Shown one piece after another: positions 1 through 9,581 of a DNA stretch of 53,363 nucleotides. The stretch spans positions 1 through 53,363 of the forward strand of contig CAJXVZ010000016.1 of assembly GCA_913062845.1 (NCBI GenBank), written 5' to 3'. Position 1 is the stretch's first letter, and each line of letters begins with the position of its first letter. The stretch comes from an uncultured Psychroflexus sp. (GTDB lineage Bacteria; Bacteroidota; Bacteroidia; Flavobacteriales; Flavobacteriaceae). The translations under genes and the position numbers were made by a program. The notes under the pieces are model-generated. The model was not told the DNA's origin, did no database searches, and saw only the letters and a list, made by a program, of their open reading frames with translations.

Positions 1-279
1 AGCACTAAGACCATCTACCATAAGCTTTAGGCCATTCGGGCCATAGGATGGATTTACAAATGATTGCGTTGCTACAACGCCAACACCGGACTTAGCCCAT
101 GCTACAGAATAGCCTACAGCAAACCAATGACTCTGAACAGCCACGCCCATTTCCCCGGTATTCTCGTCTCTGGCAACAATTGAGAAAGTGTGTGCAAATT
201 TATCTTTATAGGGTTTTTTTTGGGCATTTGTATAAGTAAGCATAATACAACACAAGTATGTGATAAAAAAATATTTCAT
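1..279 (-). CDS. DUF1028 family protein, 5' part only (runs off the left edge)
   Basis: The first 93 codons read on the minus strand from an ATG to the window edge without a stop. Residues 1-19 form a Sec signal peptide (MKYFFITYL start, cut before QKKPYK). What follows matches the start of DUF1028 proteins: [23 protein letters not shown], then [18 protein letters not shown] recall DUF1028 being grouped with Ntn-hydrolase-like folds, but its substrate is unknown. The signal peptide suggests a periplasmic or secreted protein. It is divergent from pyrH across about 120 bases. The rest of the gene is outside the window, so integrity cannot be judged. Confidence 0.8.
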   Translation of the reverse strand, partial: MKYFFITYLCCIMLTYTNAQKKPYKDKFAHTFSIVARDENTGEMGVAVQSHWFAVGYSVAWAKSGVGVVATQSFVNPSYGPNGLKLMVDGLSA

Positions 280-372
280 GATTATTTAATTTTAAGGGTC
301 TCACAAAAATGGGTAATTATTTAATAAGACACAAAACACATATGCAAGTTAAATTTCTAAACACATATTCCC

Positions 373-380
373 TATATTTG
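373..380 (+). promoter_or_regulatory. Bacteroidetes -7 element (TATATTTG) of pyrH
   Basis: TATATTTG fits the Bacteroidetes TAnnTTTG -7 consensus and lies 21 bases before the pyrH ATG. No convincing TTG-type -33 element is seen at the usual distance. Its position inside the longest possible reading frame argues against a start upstream of it. Confidence 0.5.
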
Positions 381-401
381 CATAATGTTGAAATATCTAT
401 T

Positions 402-1109
402 ATGCCTTACAAAAGAATACTCTTAAAGTTATCCGGAGAAGCCCTTATGGGTAACAGACAATACGGAATAGACCCCGAAAGACTCGCTGAATACGCTGAA
501 GAAATCAAAACCGTTGTCGATAAAGGAATTGAAGTCGCTATAGTGATTGGCGGTGGCAACATTTTTAGAGGCATAGCCGGCGCAAGCAAAGGCATGGACC
601 GTGTACAGGGCGATCATATGGGTATGCTGGCAACCGTTATCAACGGCTTGGCACTTCAAAGTGCCTGTGAAGAAAAAGGCATAAAAACCCGTTTACAATC
701 CGCCATAAAGATCAATGAGGTGGCCGAGCCGTTCATAAGACGTCGCGCCATGAGACATCTTGAAAAAGGCAGAGTGGTCATTTTTGGTGGTGGCACCGGA
801 AACCCCTATTTCACGACAGATTCTGCTGCTGTTCTAAGAGCCATTGAAATTGAAGCAGATGTTATTCTTAAAGGCACAAGAGTAGACGGAATTTATACCG
901 CGGATCCGGAAAAAGACGATAGCGCAACAAAGTTTGATTTCATCAGTTTTGATGATGTTTTAAAGAAAGGATTGAAAGTCATGGATACAACTGCTTTCAC
1001 TCTTAGTCAGGAAAATGAATTACCAATTATAGTTTTTGATATGAATACACCGGGTAATCTCCTCAAAGTGGTTTCCGGGGAAAATATCGGAACCAAAGTA
1101 AACCTATAA
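402..1109 (+). CDS. pyrH: UMP kinase
   Basis: Phosphorylates UMP to UDP with ATP in de novo pyrimidine synthesis; a cytoplasmic hexamer of the amino-acid-kinase fold, unrelated to eukaryotic UMP/CMP kinases. The 235-residue length is normal. Visible motifs are the N-terminal KLSGEALMG phosphate loop, [10 protein letters not shown] near residue 50, [15 protein letters not shown] near residue 130 and [13 protein letters not shown] near 165. The frame is open back to position 309, but that extension has no family similarity and contains the promoter element, so the ATG before PYKRILLK is chosen. frr follows after 21 bases, the usual pyrH-frr pairing. The rpsB-tsf genes often found upstream are absent; a divergent DUF1028 gene is there instead. 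Confidence 0.97.
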   Translation: MPYKRILLKLSGEALMGNRQYGIDPERLAEYAEEIKTVVDKGIEVAIVIGGGNIFRGIAGASKGMDRVQGDHMGMLATVINGLALQSACEEKGIKTRLQSAIKINEVAEPFIRRRAMRHLEKGRVVIFGGGTGNPYFTTDSAAVLRAIEIEADVILKGTRVDGIYTADPEKDDSATKFDFISFDDVLKKGLKVMDTTAFTLSQENELPIIVFDMNTPGNLLKVVSGENIGTKVNL

Positions 1110-1130
1110 AAGAATTAACGACATTTAATT

Positions 1131-1685
1131 ATGAACGAAGATTTAGAAATTGTATTAGATACGGCAAAGGAGGCTATGGAAAATTCTGTTGCTTACCTGA
1201 AAAAACAATTGATGAACATAAGAGCCGGTAAAGCAAGTCCCAGTATGCTTAATGGTGTTCAGGTTGAGTACTACGGCAGCATGACGCCACTCAATCAGGT
1301 CAGTAATGTTAATACACCAGACGCCAGAACAATAACGATCCAGCCCTTTGAGAAATCCCTAATCCCTGAAATTGAAAAGGGGATCATGAAAGCAGATCTG
1401 GGCTTTAATCCGCAAAACAACGGCGAAAGCGTGATCATAAATGTTCCGCCACTTACTGAGGAACGCCGTAAACAATTGGCTAAGCAGGCTAAAGCGGAAG
1501 CTGAAGAAGCAAAAATTGGCGTTAGAAATGACAGAAGAAGTGCCCTTCACGAATTAAAAGATATTGATCTGTCTGAAGATGAAATGAAAAGTGCTGAACA
1601 GGATATTCAGGAAATTACTGACGCTTTCATAAAAAATATTGAGGAGATTTACGCGGTCAAAGAAAAAGAAATCATGACGGTTTAG
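1131..1685 (+). CDS. frr: Ribosome recycling factor
   Basis: Splits the post-termination ribosome together with EF-G so the subunits can be reused. At 184 residues it has the family length and composition: a long charged helix at residues 1-30, the conserved RAGKASPSML segment, a small beta domain around residues 34-105, then LTEERRKQLAKQAK leading into the second and third helices of the bundle. The ATG follows pyrH by 21 bases, so the two are almost certainly co-transcribed. The next gene begins 23 bases downstream. Nothing is unusual. Confidence 0.97.
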   Translation: MNEDLEIVLDTAKEAMENSVAYLKKQLMNIRAGKASPSMLNGVQVEYYGSMTPLNQVSNVNTPDARTITIQPFEKSLIPEIEKGIMKADLGFNPQNNGESVIINVPPLTEERRKQLAKQAKAEAEEAKIGVRNDRRSALHELKDIDLSEDEMKSAEQDIQEITDAFIKNIEEIYAVKEKEIMTV

Positions 1686-1708
1686 CATTCGTCTCAAAAC
1701 AAATTGTC

Positions 1709-4045
1709 TTGCTTAATAAAATTTTATTGTGTGTTGCATTAATATGTAGTCTCCATTCGACACTGATAGCACAAGACAATTTCAGTATCAGTCTGCTTGA
1801 CCAGAACAATACCCCTGTCAAATTTGCTTTTGCCATTACAGGTGATACCATTGTATACGCAAATACCTACGGTAAGTTGGTGTTCAACCGTAAACCCGTA
1901 GACCTCAAAATATATTCAGAGGCTTATGAGACAGCGTTCTTAAGTACCTTTGGCACTGAGGTTTTACTCGATGATAAACGATCACCAAATGATAGTGCCG
2001 AAAGTGTCATGCAGGCATTCTTCAAAAATTCAGAAAAAAATAATCCTTATAATAATTACAAAAACCTTTCCTTTAAACGATACAACAGAACACTCATCAA
2101 AAGGAATCGTCTAAAAAATGTAAGTGTAAACGAAAACCTTTTCTCCGAACGTATTTCTGAGTATGCCATTAATCAGGATAAGGAAAAGGAGTTTATTGTA
2201 GCTCAAAAAAACCAGGGTTTCAGTAAACCTGTCCTTCAGATTTTAAGTCACAGGATGCACGACATCAATTGGTATGACAAGAATTTTGTGATCTTCGAAA
2301 CCGAATATTTTTCACCGCTTCACAAGGATAACTCAAAAGCATACGGCTATAAAATTATACTGGAAAATGACAATTTTTTTTACATAAAATTTACACCTCT
2401 TCTAAAAGCTAACGACAAGCTTCTCGAAGGGATTTTCAGGCTAGATAAAAGTTTTGCACTTTCCCAGATCTATGTTAACAAAGATGATGTTTTAAAACTT
2501 GACCTCTTCCAGAGTTATTTCCAAAGCCCAAAGAAAAAACTATGGCTCACCGAGGACATTTTAGTCAAAATGACACCAGGTAAAGGTGGGAAGCCGGTAA
2601 GTCTTTTTGGTTCAACTATTAATATCGGCACGCTTCAGGAGAAAAGCGTGGGTCAGTCTGACCTCAATAATGAACTGCAATCCAGATCAATTTTTTACGG
2701 GTATGAATTTAATACGACTGATCTCAGAGATCAGAAATTTGATGTTCTGGTTGAAGATAACGCCCACGAAAAGAATAAGGCGTTCTGGAATGATCAAAGA
2801 AAAATTGCAATTACACCAAAAGACAGTATATTTTTTAGTGGTACTGAAAAAACTATCCAAAATAAAAATACGCTAAGCAAAATTAACCGGATCCAAAATG
2901 TAAATGACGGCTTTTTTCCAATTCTAAAGTGGAAAACCGATTTAAAAACACTGATCAAAATAAACAATTATGAAGGTGTAAGACTTGGATTAGGAGGCCT
3001 CACAAATAACGAATTTTCTGATAAATTCAGAATTGGTGGCTATTTAGCTTACGGAACAAAAGATAAAACTGTAAAATTTGGCGTAAATACCGGTTTACTT
3101 TTAGACCGGGATTCTAATATGTGGTTGAATGCCAATTATGCCGACGACGTCAGAGAGGTTGGCAGCAATTCTTATCTCACAGATGAAAGGGTTTATTCCC
3201 TGTTTGAACCACGTTTGGTCAACATCATATTTTTCTACAAGGAAAAAACAACATCTCTAAGCCTGCAAAAAAGATTATCTCCATCAATTCTGTCCGAGTT
3301 TAAGGTAGGCTATGACCGGATTTTTCAAACTGAGAATTATGCCTTTATCAACGGCAACATAGCGCTACAGAGTTATGATTTAACCAGGGCTCTGCTTAGT
3401 GTAAGATGGTCTCCAAACAGCAAATTTCTTAAGTTTGACAGTGATTTGGTTAACATCAGAGAGAATTCACCAATCATTTCCGGTCAGGCAGAGCAATATT
3501 TTGGTAATTTCCTGGGAGGCGATCTGGCTTTTACAAAGATCAGTTTAAAGAGTGAGTATTTTATCAACCATATTAATAACCAAAGAACTGAATTCTCTGT
3601 TGAAGGGAATTTAGCCTTTGGTGATGTGCCTCTCACCCACTCTTTTCATGCTTTTCCTAATGCACCAAACAAATCTACAATCCTTGAAAGGTTTTCTGTA
3701 GCTGGTGTAAAAAGCTTTGAAACCATGTTCTTCAGTGAGTTTTTCAGTACCAGACTGGCAAGTTTACATATTAAACACAGATTGGCACCTTTGTATATTT
3801 CAAATAAAATTCAACCGGAACTTGTCTTTATTTCGAGGCATGCCATTGGAAATTTCACCAACCCGGAAAGGCATCTCGGGATAGATTTTAACACACTGGA
3901 TAAGGGCTATTCTGAAGCCGGGCTTGAGCTTAACAAGATCTTCTGGGGTTTTGGTTTAAGCTTTGCTTACCGATATGGTGCTTATCATCTTCCACAATTT
4001 GAAGACAACATCGCATTTAAATTCACATTTAACTTAAAGCTTTAA
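1709..4045 (+). CDS. DUF5686 family outer-membrane protein
   Basis: A 778-residue secreted protein. Residues 1-22 form a signal peptide ending ...TLIAQ. A short N-terminal beta domain follows (about 23-85), shorter than the carboxypeptidase-regulatory-like domain usual in the family. The central region (about 90-330) and a C-terminal half of alternating amphipathic strands ending in FKFTFNLKL look like an outer-membrane beta-barrel. The best start is TTG, because no ATG lies between the frr stop and the signal peptide. It follows frr by 23 bases and probably rides on the pyrH-frr transcript. The family is widespread in Bacteroidetes but I know no proven function; the neighbouring MMPL protein makes an envelope-transport partner possible (inference). 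Confidence 0.75.
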   Translation: MLNKILLCVALICSLHSTLIAQDNFSISLLDQNNTPVKFAFAITGDTIVYANTYGKLVFNRKPVDLKIYSEAYETAFLSTFGTEVLLDDKRSPNDSAESVMQAFFKNSEKNNPYNNYKNLSFKRYNRTLIKRNRLKNVSVNENLFSERISEYAINQDKEKEFIVAQKNQGFSKPVLQILSHRMHDINWYDKNFVIFETEYFSPLHKDNSKAYGYKIILENDNFFYIKFTPLLKANDKLLEGIFRLDKSFALSQIYVNKDDVLKLDLFQSYFQSPKKKLWLTEDILVKMTPGKGGKPVSLFGSTINIGTLQEKSVGQSDLNNELQSRSIFYGYEFNTTDLRDQKFDVLVEDNAHEKNKAFWNDQRKIAITPKDSIFFSGTEKTIQNKNTLSKINRIQNVNDGFFPILKWKTDLKTLIKINNYEGVRLGLGGLTNNEFSDKFRIGGYLAYGTKDKTVKFGVNTGLLLDRDSNMWLNANYADDVREVGSNSYLTDERVYSLFEPRLVNIIFFYKEKTTSLSLQKRLSPSILSEFKVGYDRIFQTENYAFINGNIALQSYDLTRALLSVRWSPNSKFLKFDSDLVNIRENSPIISGQAEQYFGNFLGGDLAFTKISLKSEYFINHINNQRTEFSVEGNLAFGDVPLTHSFHAFPNAPNKSTILERFSVAGVKSFETMFFSEFFSTRLASLHIKHRLAPLYISNKIQPELVFISRHAIGNFTNPERHLGIDFNTLDKGYSEAGLELNKIFWGFGLSFAYRYGAYHLPQFEDNIAFKFTFNLKL

Positions 4046-4076
4046 TTTATTAATGCTGCTTTGTAATTGGTTTTTA

Positions 4077-4084
4077 TACCTTTG
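4077..4084 (+). promoter_or_regulatory. -7 element (TACCTTTG) before the MMPL gene
   Basis: TACCTTTG matches TAnnTTTG and lies 23 bases before the ATG. A TTTG at 4060-4063 is closer than the normal -33 spacing, so only the -7 half is supported. It suggests the MMPL gene can be transcribed apart from the pyrH operon. Confidence 0.45.
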
Positions 4085-4107
4085 CGAACTTTCAAGAGAT
4101 TTCTGTA

Positions 4108-6489
4108 ATGCAAAAGCTTTTTAGTTTTGGGTTTTGGAATACCATAGCAGGTACTATTTTAAGGAATAGAATACTCTTTATTGGGCTTATTGCTATTGTT
4201 ACAGCGCTTTTGATTTCCCAGTGGAAATACATCGGTTTTTCTTATACCGAAGCAAATCTGCTGCCGGACAATCATCCCATGAATCTGGAATACCAGTCAT
4301 TTTTAGACAAGTTTGGCGACGAAGGCAACGTCATAGTCGTAGCAACCCAGGATTCTACCATTTTTAAAGCAGATAAATTCAGGCAGTGGGCTTTTCTATC
4401 AGATACTATCAGACAATTTGATGAAATTAAAAGTGTCATCGACATATCTGACCTTAAAGATCTTAAAAAGTTTGTAGATCCAAAGCGGTTTGAATTTGAA
4501 TCTGTACTTCCTGACAAAAAATTTACCGATGAAAGTCTGGACGGCTTCAGACAGTATGTTTATGATTCTTTACCATTCTACCAGGGTCTTGTCTTCAATG
4601 GTAAAACCAACACCATACAGACAGCCATTTATCTGGAAGACTCTATTGTAAACACCAAATCCCGAAAGGATTTTGTTTTAGACGACTTTATTCCACTTGT
4701 AGAAAATTTTTCATCGAAAACCGGAATAGAAGTTCACGTTTCCGGTATGCCATACGTAAGAACGCTCAATTCTCAAAATATTATAGATGAGATCAAATGG
4801 TTTGTCCTGGCTGCTTTACTGGTCACGTCATTCATATTTTACTTCTTTTTTCGTTCTTTCAGAGCGACTTTTATTTCGATGCTTACGGTAATCATTGGCG
4901 TAATGTGGGCTTTTGGTGTCATTGGTTTGATGCGCTATGAAATTACAGTACTTACAGCCATAATTCCGCCATTGATCATTGTTATAGGTATTCCCAACTG
5001 CATTTTCCTGATCAATAAATATCAACAGGAGATAAAACGACACGGTAATCAGGCAAAATCTCTTCAGCGGGTTATTGCAAAAATCGGTAATGCCACTTTA
5101 ATGACAAATGTAACCACAGCCTCTGGTTTCGCTACTTTTATTTTTACACAAAGTGAATTACTGAAAGAATTTGGGGTAGTTGCTTCCATAAATATCATTT
5201 CGATTTTTTTGCTAAGCCTATTGATCATCCCGATCATCTATAGCTATATGGCTCCACCCAAAGAAAAGCATCTTAAACACCTCGGCAAAAAATGGATAGA
5301 AGGCTTTGTAAACTGGATAGAAAGAATGGTAAGATACCGAAGAATCACCATTTACTTTACCTCAGTGGGTGTTTTAATGCTCAGTTTCATAGGGATTTAT
5401 TTCATCAAGGTTTCCGGCAGTTTACTGGAAGACATGCCCCAAAAAGCTGAATTCATCCAGGACGTAAGATTTTTTGAAAAGGAATTCAATGGTATTATGC
5501 CTCTTGAATTTCTGATAGATACCAAAAGAGAAAACGGGGTATCAAAACTTTCTACTTTAAAGAGAATTGACCGGCTTGGTGAACTTTTGGAAGATTTCCC
5601 GGAGTTATCCAAACCCATTTCAGTAGTAAATATTGCTAAATATGCAAAACAGGCTTATTATAATAACAACCCCAAATACTATCAATTACCTACTTCTCAG
5701 GAACAAAATTTCATGCTGCCTTATTTCAAAAATTTTGAATCTGAAGGAAGTCTCAACTCCTATGTTGATTCTACAGCACGCTATGCACGTTTGACAGTGT
5801 TCATGAAGGATGTAGGTACGGACAGGATGGAGGAAATAGAATCTCAAATACAAAGTAAACTTGGTAAAATTTTTCCTGAAGAACGCTATCATGTGAGCAT
5901 GACCGGTAAAGCTCTTACCTTTCAAAAGGGAACAAATTATCTTGTGAAGAATTTGGTCGTTTCCTTAAGCCTTGCGGTTTTGTTGATTGCTCTTTTTATG
6001 GCGTGGATGTTCCGTTCATTCAGGATGATTTTAATTTCTCTTGTACCAAATATGCTTCCGCTACTTATGACTGCAGGTATGATGGGCTTTTTAGGGGTTC
6101 CTATTAAACCATCAACAATTCTGGTCTTCAGTATTGCCTTTGGCATTAGCGTAGATGACACCATTCACTTTCTCGCCAAATACCGGCAAGAACTCAAACA
6201 ACACAACTGGAAGATCAGAAAATCTGTGTATCCTGCCTTACGGGAAACTACCGTAAGTATGTTCTACACCTCTATTGTACTTTATTTTGGGTTTTCAGTT
6301 TTCATGATCAGTAGTTTTGGTGGTACTGTTGCACTTGGTGGTCTTGTTTCTGCAACCCTCTTATTTGCAATGCTGTCCAACCTTTTGTTGTTACCTTCTC
6401 TCTTGCTTTCCTTAGAAAGGAATATTGCCAACAAACAGACTTTAAGAGAGCCTCAAATCAATATTATTGAAAGTGAGGAAGAAAAATAA
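4108..6489 (+). CDS. MMPL/RND superfamily membrane transporter
   Basis: A 793-residue inner-membrane protein with the duplicated RND layout: TM1 near residue 20, a periplasmic domain (about 50-225), a five-helix sterol-sensing-like block (about 230-380), TM7 near 415, a second periplasmic domain (about 440-620) and a second helix block (about 625-770). The second block carries SIAFGISVDDTIHFLAKYRQE, whose Asp pair is typical of proton-coupled MMPL exporters. Such proteins usually move lipids or hydrophobic molecules; the substrate is unknown. No membrane-fusion or TolC-type genes are adjacent, so a classic drug pump is unlikely. The DUF5686 barrel gene lies 62 bases upstream. The charged tail ends ESEEEK. 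Confidence 0.85.
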   Translation: MQKLFSFGFWNTIAGTILRNRILFIGLIAIVTALLISQWKYIGFSYTEANLLPDNHPMNLEYQSFLDKFGDEGNVIVVATQDSTIFKADKFRQWAFLSDTIRQFDEIKSVIDISDLKDLKKFVDPKRFEFESVLPDKKFTDESLDGFRQYVYDSLPFYQGLVFNGKTNTIQTAIYLEDSIVNTKSRKDFVLDDFIPLVENFSSKTGIEVHVSGMPYVRTLNSQNIIDEIKWFVLAALLVTSFIFYFFFRSFRATFISMLTVIIGVMWAFGVIGLMRYEITVLTAIIPPLIIVIGIPNCIFLINKYQQEIKRHGNQAKSLQRVIAKIGNATLMTNVTTASGFATFIFTQSELLKEFGVVASINIISIFLLSLLIIPIIYSYMAPPKEKHLKHLGKKWIEGFVNWIERMVRYRRITIYFTSVGVLMLSFIGIYFIKVSGSLLEDMPQKAEFIQDVRFFEKEFNGIMPLEFLIDTKRENGVSKLSTLKRIDRLGELLEDFPELSKPISVVNIAKYAKQAYYNNNPKYYQLPTSQEQNFMLPYFKNFESEGSLNSYVDSTARYARLTVFMKDVGTDRMEEIESQIQSKLGKIFPEERYHVSMTGKALTFQKGTNYLVKNLVVSLSLAVLLIALFMAWMFRSFRMILISLVPNMLPLLMTAGMMGFLGVPIKPSTILVFSIAFGISVDDTIHFLAKYRQELKQHNWKIRKSVYPALRETTVSMFYTSIVLYFGFSVFMISSFGGTVALGGLVSATLLFAMLSNLLLLPSLLLSLERNIANKQTLREPQINIIESEEEK

Positions 6490-6598
6490 ATCAAAAGCCT
6501 ACCGAATTAATTATCTTCTGTTTTTAAGCCATAAATTATTCTAAATTCTGTATTTTTAAACCATATATTTTAATCCTAAAAGATATTTTCAGTAAAAT

Positions 6599-7423
6599 AT
6601 GAAACAATACCACGACCTGATAAAACATGTTCTGGAACATGGCGTTGATAAAGGCGACAGAACAGGTACAGGCACAAGAAGTGTTTTTGGATACCAGATG
6701 CGATTTGATCTAAATGAAGGTTTTCCGCTGGTTACTACCAAAAAGATACACCTTAAGTCTATCATTCATGAGTTATTATGGTTTATAAAAGGAGACACCA
6801 ACATCAAATACCTACAAGATAAGGGCGTGCGCATCTGGAATGAATGGGCCGACGAAAATGGTGACCTCGGACCAGTTTACGGCCATCAGTGGCGCAACTG
6901 GAACAGTGAAAGTATAGATCAGCTTTCCGATGTTATTGAGACCATAAAAAACAATCCAAACAGCAGAAGAATGCTTGTATCCGCCTGGAATCCAAGTGTA
7001 TTACCAGATACAAGCATATCATTTGCCGAAAACGTGGCCAATGGTAAAGCCGCCTTGCCACCTTGCCATACTTTCTTTCATTTTTATGTCGCAGAAGGAA
7101 AACTTTCTTGTCAGCTTTATCAGCGAAGTGCTGATATTTTCCTTGGTGTGCCTTTTAATATCGCATCATATGCTCTGCTTACCATGATGATCGCGCAGGT
7201 TTGTGATCTGGGTTACGGTGATTTTATCCATACTTTTGGCGACGCACATATCTACACGAACCATTTTGAGCAGGTAAAGCTGCAACTGAGCAGAGATTTT
7301 AGACCATTACCTGAAATGAAAATAAATCCCGAAGTCAAGTCTATTTTCGACTTCAAATTTGAAGATTTCGAATTATTGAATTATGACCCACATCCTCATA
7401 TTAAAGGAAAGGTAGCTGTATAA
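6599..7423 (+). CDS. thyA: Thymidylate synthase (ThyA type)
   Basis: Methylates dUMP to dTMP using 5,10-methylene-tetrahydrofolate, which becomes dihydrofolate. At 274 residues it shows the dUMP-binding RTGTGTRS loop (21-28), the catalytic cysteine C156 in [25 protein letters not shown] after it, and the C-terminal [10 protein letters not shown] that closes on the substrate. The insert around residues 140-152 before the Cys is usual in flavobacteria. The folA gene often found next to thyA is not here; instead egtB starts 23 bases later, so the three genes probably share a transcript. Confidence 0.97.
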   Translation: MKQYHDLIKHVLEHGVDKGDRTGTGTRSVFGYQMRFDLNEGFPLVTTKKIHLKSIIHELLWFIKGDTNIKYLQDKGVRIWNEWADENGDLGPVYGHQWRNWNSESIDQLSDVIETIKNNPNSRRMLVSAWNPSVLPDTSISFAENVANGKAALPPCHTFFHFYVAEGKLSCQLYQRSADIFLGVPFNIASYALLTMMIAQVCDLGYGDFIHTFGDAHIYTNHFEQVKLQLSRDFRPLPEMKINPEVKSIFDFKFEDFELLNYDPHPHIKGKVAV

Positions 7424-7446
7424 AATCCTCAAAAAGGAATCTATTT

Positions 7447-8607
7447 ATGTCATTTGACAAACTCTTGCAATTTTTTTCAGAAACCAGAAGAAGAACGGAA
7501 GAAATCTGCGAACCCCTTAAAACAGAAGATTATGTTGTTCAACCCATTGTAGATGTATCGCCACCAAAGTGGCATCTGGGCCACACCACCTGGTTCTTTG
7601 AGGAGTTTGTTTTAAAACCTCATTACAAAGGCTATAAGCTTTACAACAAAGATTTTTCGTTTGTTTTTAATTCCTATTATGAAAGCGTTGGAGATAAAGT
7701 TATAAGAACCAATCGCGGTAATTTATCAAGACCAACTGTAGAGGAGATATACAAATACAGAAATTATGTCAACAAATTGATGGTAGAATTTATTCAGGAT
7801 TCTGTTCCTGATGATATTGTAGAGACCATTGAAATTGGTATTCATCACGAAAAACAACATCAGGAATTATTGCTTACCGATATAAAATACATTTTGGGCC
7901 ATAATCCTTTATTTCCTGTTTACAAAGAGAATTTCAACGAACCCGAAACGGAACAAGAACCTCAGAAATGGCTAAAAGTCAATGGAGGCTTACATCAAAT
8001 AGGGCATTCCGGTAAGGATTTTTGCTATGACAATGAGTTGAAAAAACACAGTGTCTATTTAGAAGATTTTGAAATCAGCAACAAGCTTGTAACCAATGCA
8101 GAATATATTGAATTTATTAATGATGGTGGTTATGAAAATGTTTTACTATGGCATGCTGAAGGTTGGGATTGGGTAAATCAAAACAATATCTCCTCTCCGG
8201 AATACTGGCACCGTATTGATGGCAAATGGCATCGCTATAGTTTGGCTGGGCTTCAAAATCTGGATCCGGAAAAACCTGTATCGCATTTGTCATACTATGA
8301 AGCTTTTGCTTTTGCGCAATGGAAAGGCATGCGACTCCCAACCGAATTTGAATGGGAAGCTGCGCAAGATCAATTTAACTGGGGACAATGTTGGGAATGG
8401 ACCGAAAGTGCCTACCTGCCCTATCCCGGATATAAAAAAGCAGATGGTGCGATTGGCGAATACAATGGCAAATTTATGGTCAATCAAAAGGTATTGAGAG
8501 GGAAGTCAATCGCCACTTCAGCAAAGCATGTCAGGCCAACTTACAGAAATTTTTTTCATCCACATCTACGCTGGCAGTTTACAGGTCTAAGACTCGTAAA
8601 ATCATAA
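7447..8607 (+). CDS. egtB: Ergothioneine biosynthesis protein EgtB (iron sulfoxide synthase)
   Basis: Oxygen-dependent non-haem iron enzyme joining hercynine to a thiol donor. The 386-residue protein has an N-terminal DinB-like four-helix domain and a C-terminal formylglycine-generating-enzyme/C-type-lectin domain. Predicted iron ligands are H46 in LGHTTWFFEE plus H134 and H138 in the HHEKQHQE helix. The lectin-like half (about 175-386) has the usual NAEYIEFINDGGY, GMRLPTEFEWEAA and terminal FTGLRLVKS. egtD follows after 17 bases. No egtA or egtC lies nearby, as in bacteria whose EgtB takes cysteine directly instead of gamma-glutamylcysteine; that substrate choice is inference. Confidence 0.93.
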   Translation: MSFDKLLQFFSETRRRTEEICEPLKTEDYVVQPIVDVSPPKWHLGHTTWFFEEFVLKPHYKGYKLYNKDFSFVFNSYYESVGDKVIRTNRGNLSRPTVEEIYKYRNYVNKLMVEFIQDSVPDDIVETIEIGIHHEKQHQELLLTDIKYILGHNPLFPVYKENFNEPETEQEPQKWLKVNGGLHQIGHSGKDFCYDNELKKHSVYLEDFEISNKLVTNAEYIEFINDGGYENVLLWHAEGWDWVNQNNISSPEYWHRIDGKWHRYSLAGLQNLDPEKPVSHLSYYEAFAFAQWKGMRLPTEFEWEAAQDQFNWGQCWEWTESAYLPYPGYKKADGAIGEYNGKFMVNQKVLRGKSIATSAKHVRPTYRNFFHPHLRWQFTGLRLVKS

Positions 8608-8624
8608 CCTATTAAAATCAATTC

Positions 8625-9578
8625 ATGCATAAGATAAAAACCCAATTTGAAAAAGATGTCATTAAGGGGCTAACAGATTATCCTAAACATTTACCCTCTA
8701 AATATATTTATGATGAAAGAGGAGACAAGCTTTTTCAGGAGATCATGGCCATGCCTGAATACTATCTTACCGATTGTGAATTTGAGATTCTAAGTCAAAA
8801 AAAATCACAGATTTGCGAAACCTTTTTTGATTCCGATGGTTTTGATTTGATAGAACTCGGTGCAGGCGACGGAAAAAAGACAAAGATCCTTTTAAAGCAA
8901 TTAGCCGAAAAAAAATATGACTTCAAATACCTGCCTGTTGACATCAGCAAAAGTGTCCTTGAAGAATTAAAATCAACATTGCACATCGAAATACCTGAGG
9001 TAAAAGTTGAACTTCAACAAGGCACATATTTTGACATTTTAGCAGATCTTGATAAATACAGAAACCGAAAAAAGGTCATTCTCTTTTTAGGCTCTAACAT
9101 AGGCAATCTGCTTCATGAAAATGTGATTAAATTTCTGAAACAGATTCAGGAGAACATGCAGAAAAACGATATATTGTTTATGGGTTTTGATCAGAAAAAG
9201 CAGCCTCAGACCATTCTTGATGCTTATAATGATAAAACCAAGATCACTGAAAGCTTCAATAAAAACCTTCTGCGAAGGATCAACAATGACTTTGAAGCCA
9301 ACTTCGATCTTGATGAGTTTATACATTGGGAAACATATAATCCTGAAACCGGTACGGCACTAAGTTTTTTGGTCAGCAAAAAGGATCAAAATGTAAAGAT
9401 TGAAAAATTGAATTTAGATGTCCACTTTAAGGCCTGGGAAAGCCTGCATGTAGAAATTTCGCAAAAATATGACGACGAAGTGATAAGGTGGATTGCCGAT
9501 AAGGCAGATCTTGAGATTGTTGACTTCTTTTCAGATGAAAAAGATAATTACCGGAATTATATTTTCAGATCTAAATAA
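8625..9578 (+). CDS. egtD: L-histidine N-alpha-methyltransferase EgtD
   Basis: Trimethylates histidine with S-adenosylmethionine to hercynine, the first ergothioneine step. At 317 residues it shows KYIYDERGDKLF (about 26-38) and PEYYLTDCE (44-52) of the EgtD substrate domain, the SAM-binding ELGAGDG (77-83), and LFLGSNIGNLL (about 150). These mark it as EgtD and not the fused methyltransferase of OvoA, so the product should be ergothioneine and not ovothiol. It is the last gene of the thyA-egtB-egtD run and converges on the deacetylase gene, whose stop is only 3 bases away. Confidence 0.95.
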   Translation: MHKIKTQFEKDVIKGLTDYPKHLPSKYIYDERGDKLFQEIMAMPEYYLTDCEFEILSQKKSQICETFFDSDGFDLIELGAGDGKKTKILLKQLAEKKYDFKYLPVDISKSVLEELKSTLHIEIPEVKVELQQGTYFDILADLDKYRNRKKVILFLGSNIGNLLHENVIKFLKQIQENMQKNDILFMGFDQKKQPQTILDAYNDKTKITESFNKNLLRRINNDFEANFDLDEFIHWETYNPETGTALSFLVSKKDQNVKIEKLNLDVHFKAWESLHVEISQKYDDEVIRWIADKADLEIVDFFSDEKDNYRNYIFRSK

Positions 9579-9581
9579 TGT

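Noticed and set aside
309-401. N-terminal extension of pyrH from an upstream ATG
   Set aside because: It carries the promoter -7 element, has no family similarity, and the internal ATG gives the standard 235-residue protein.
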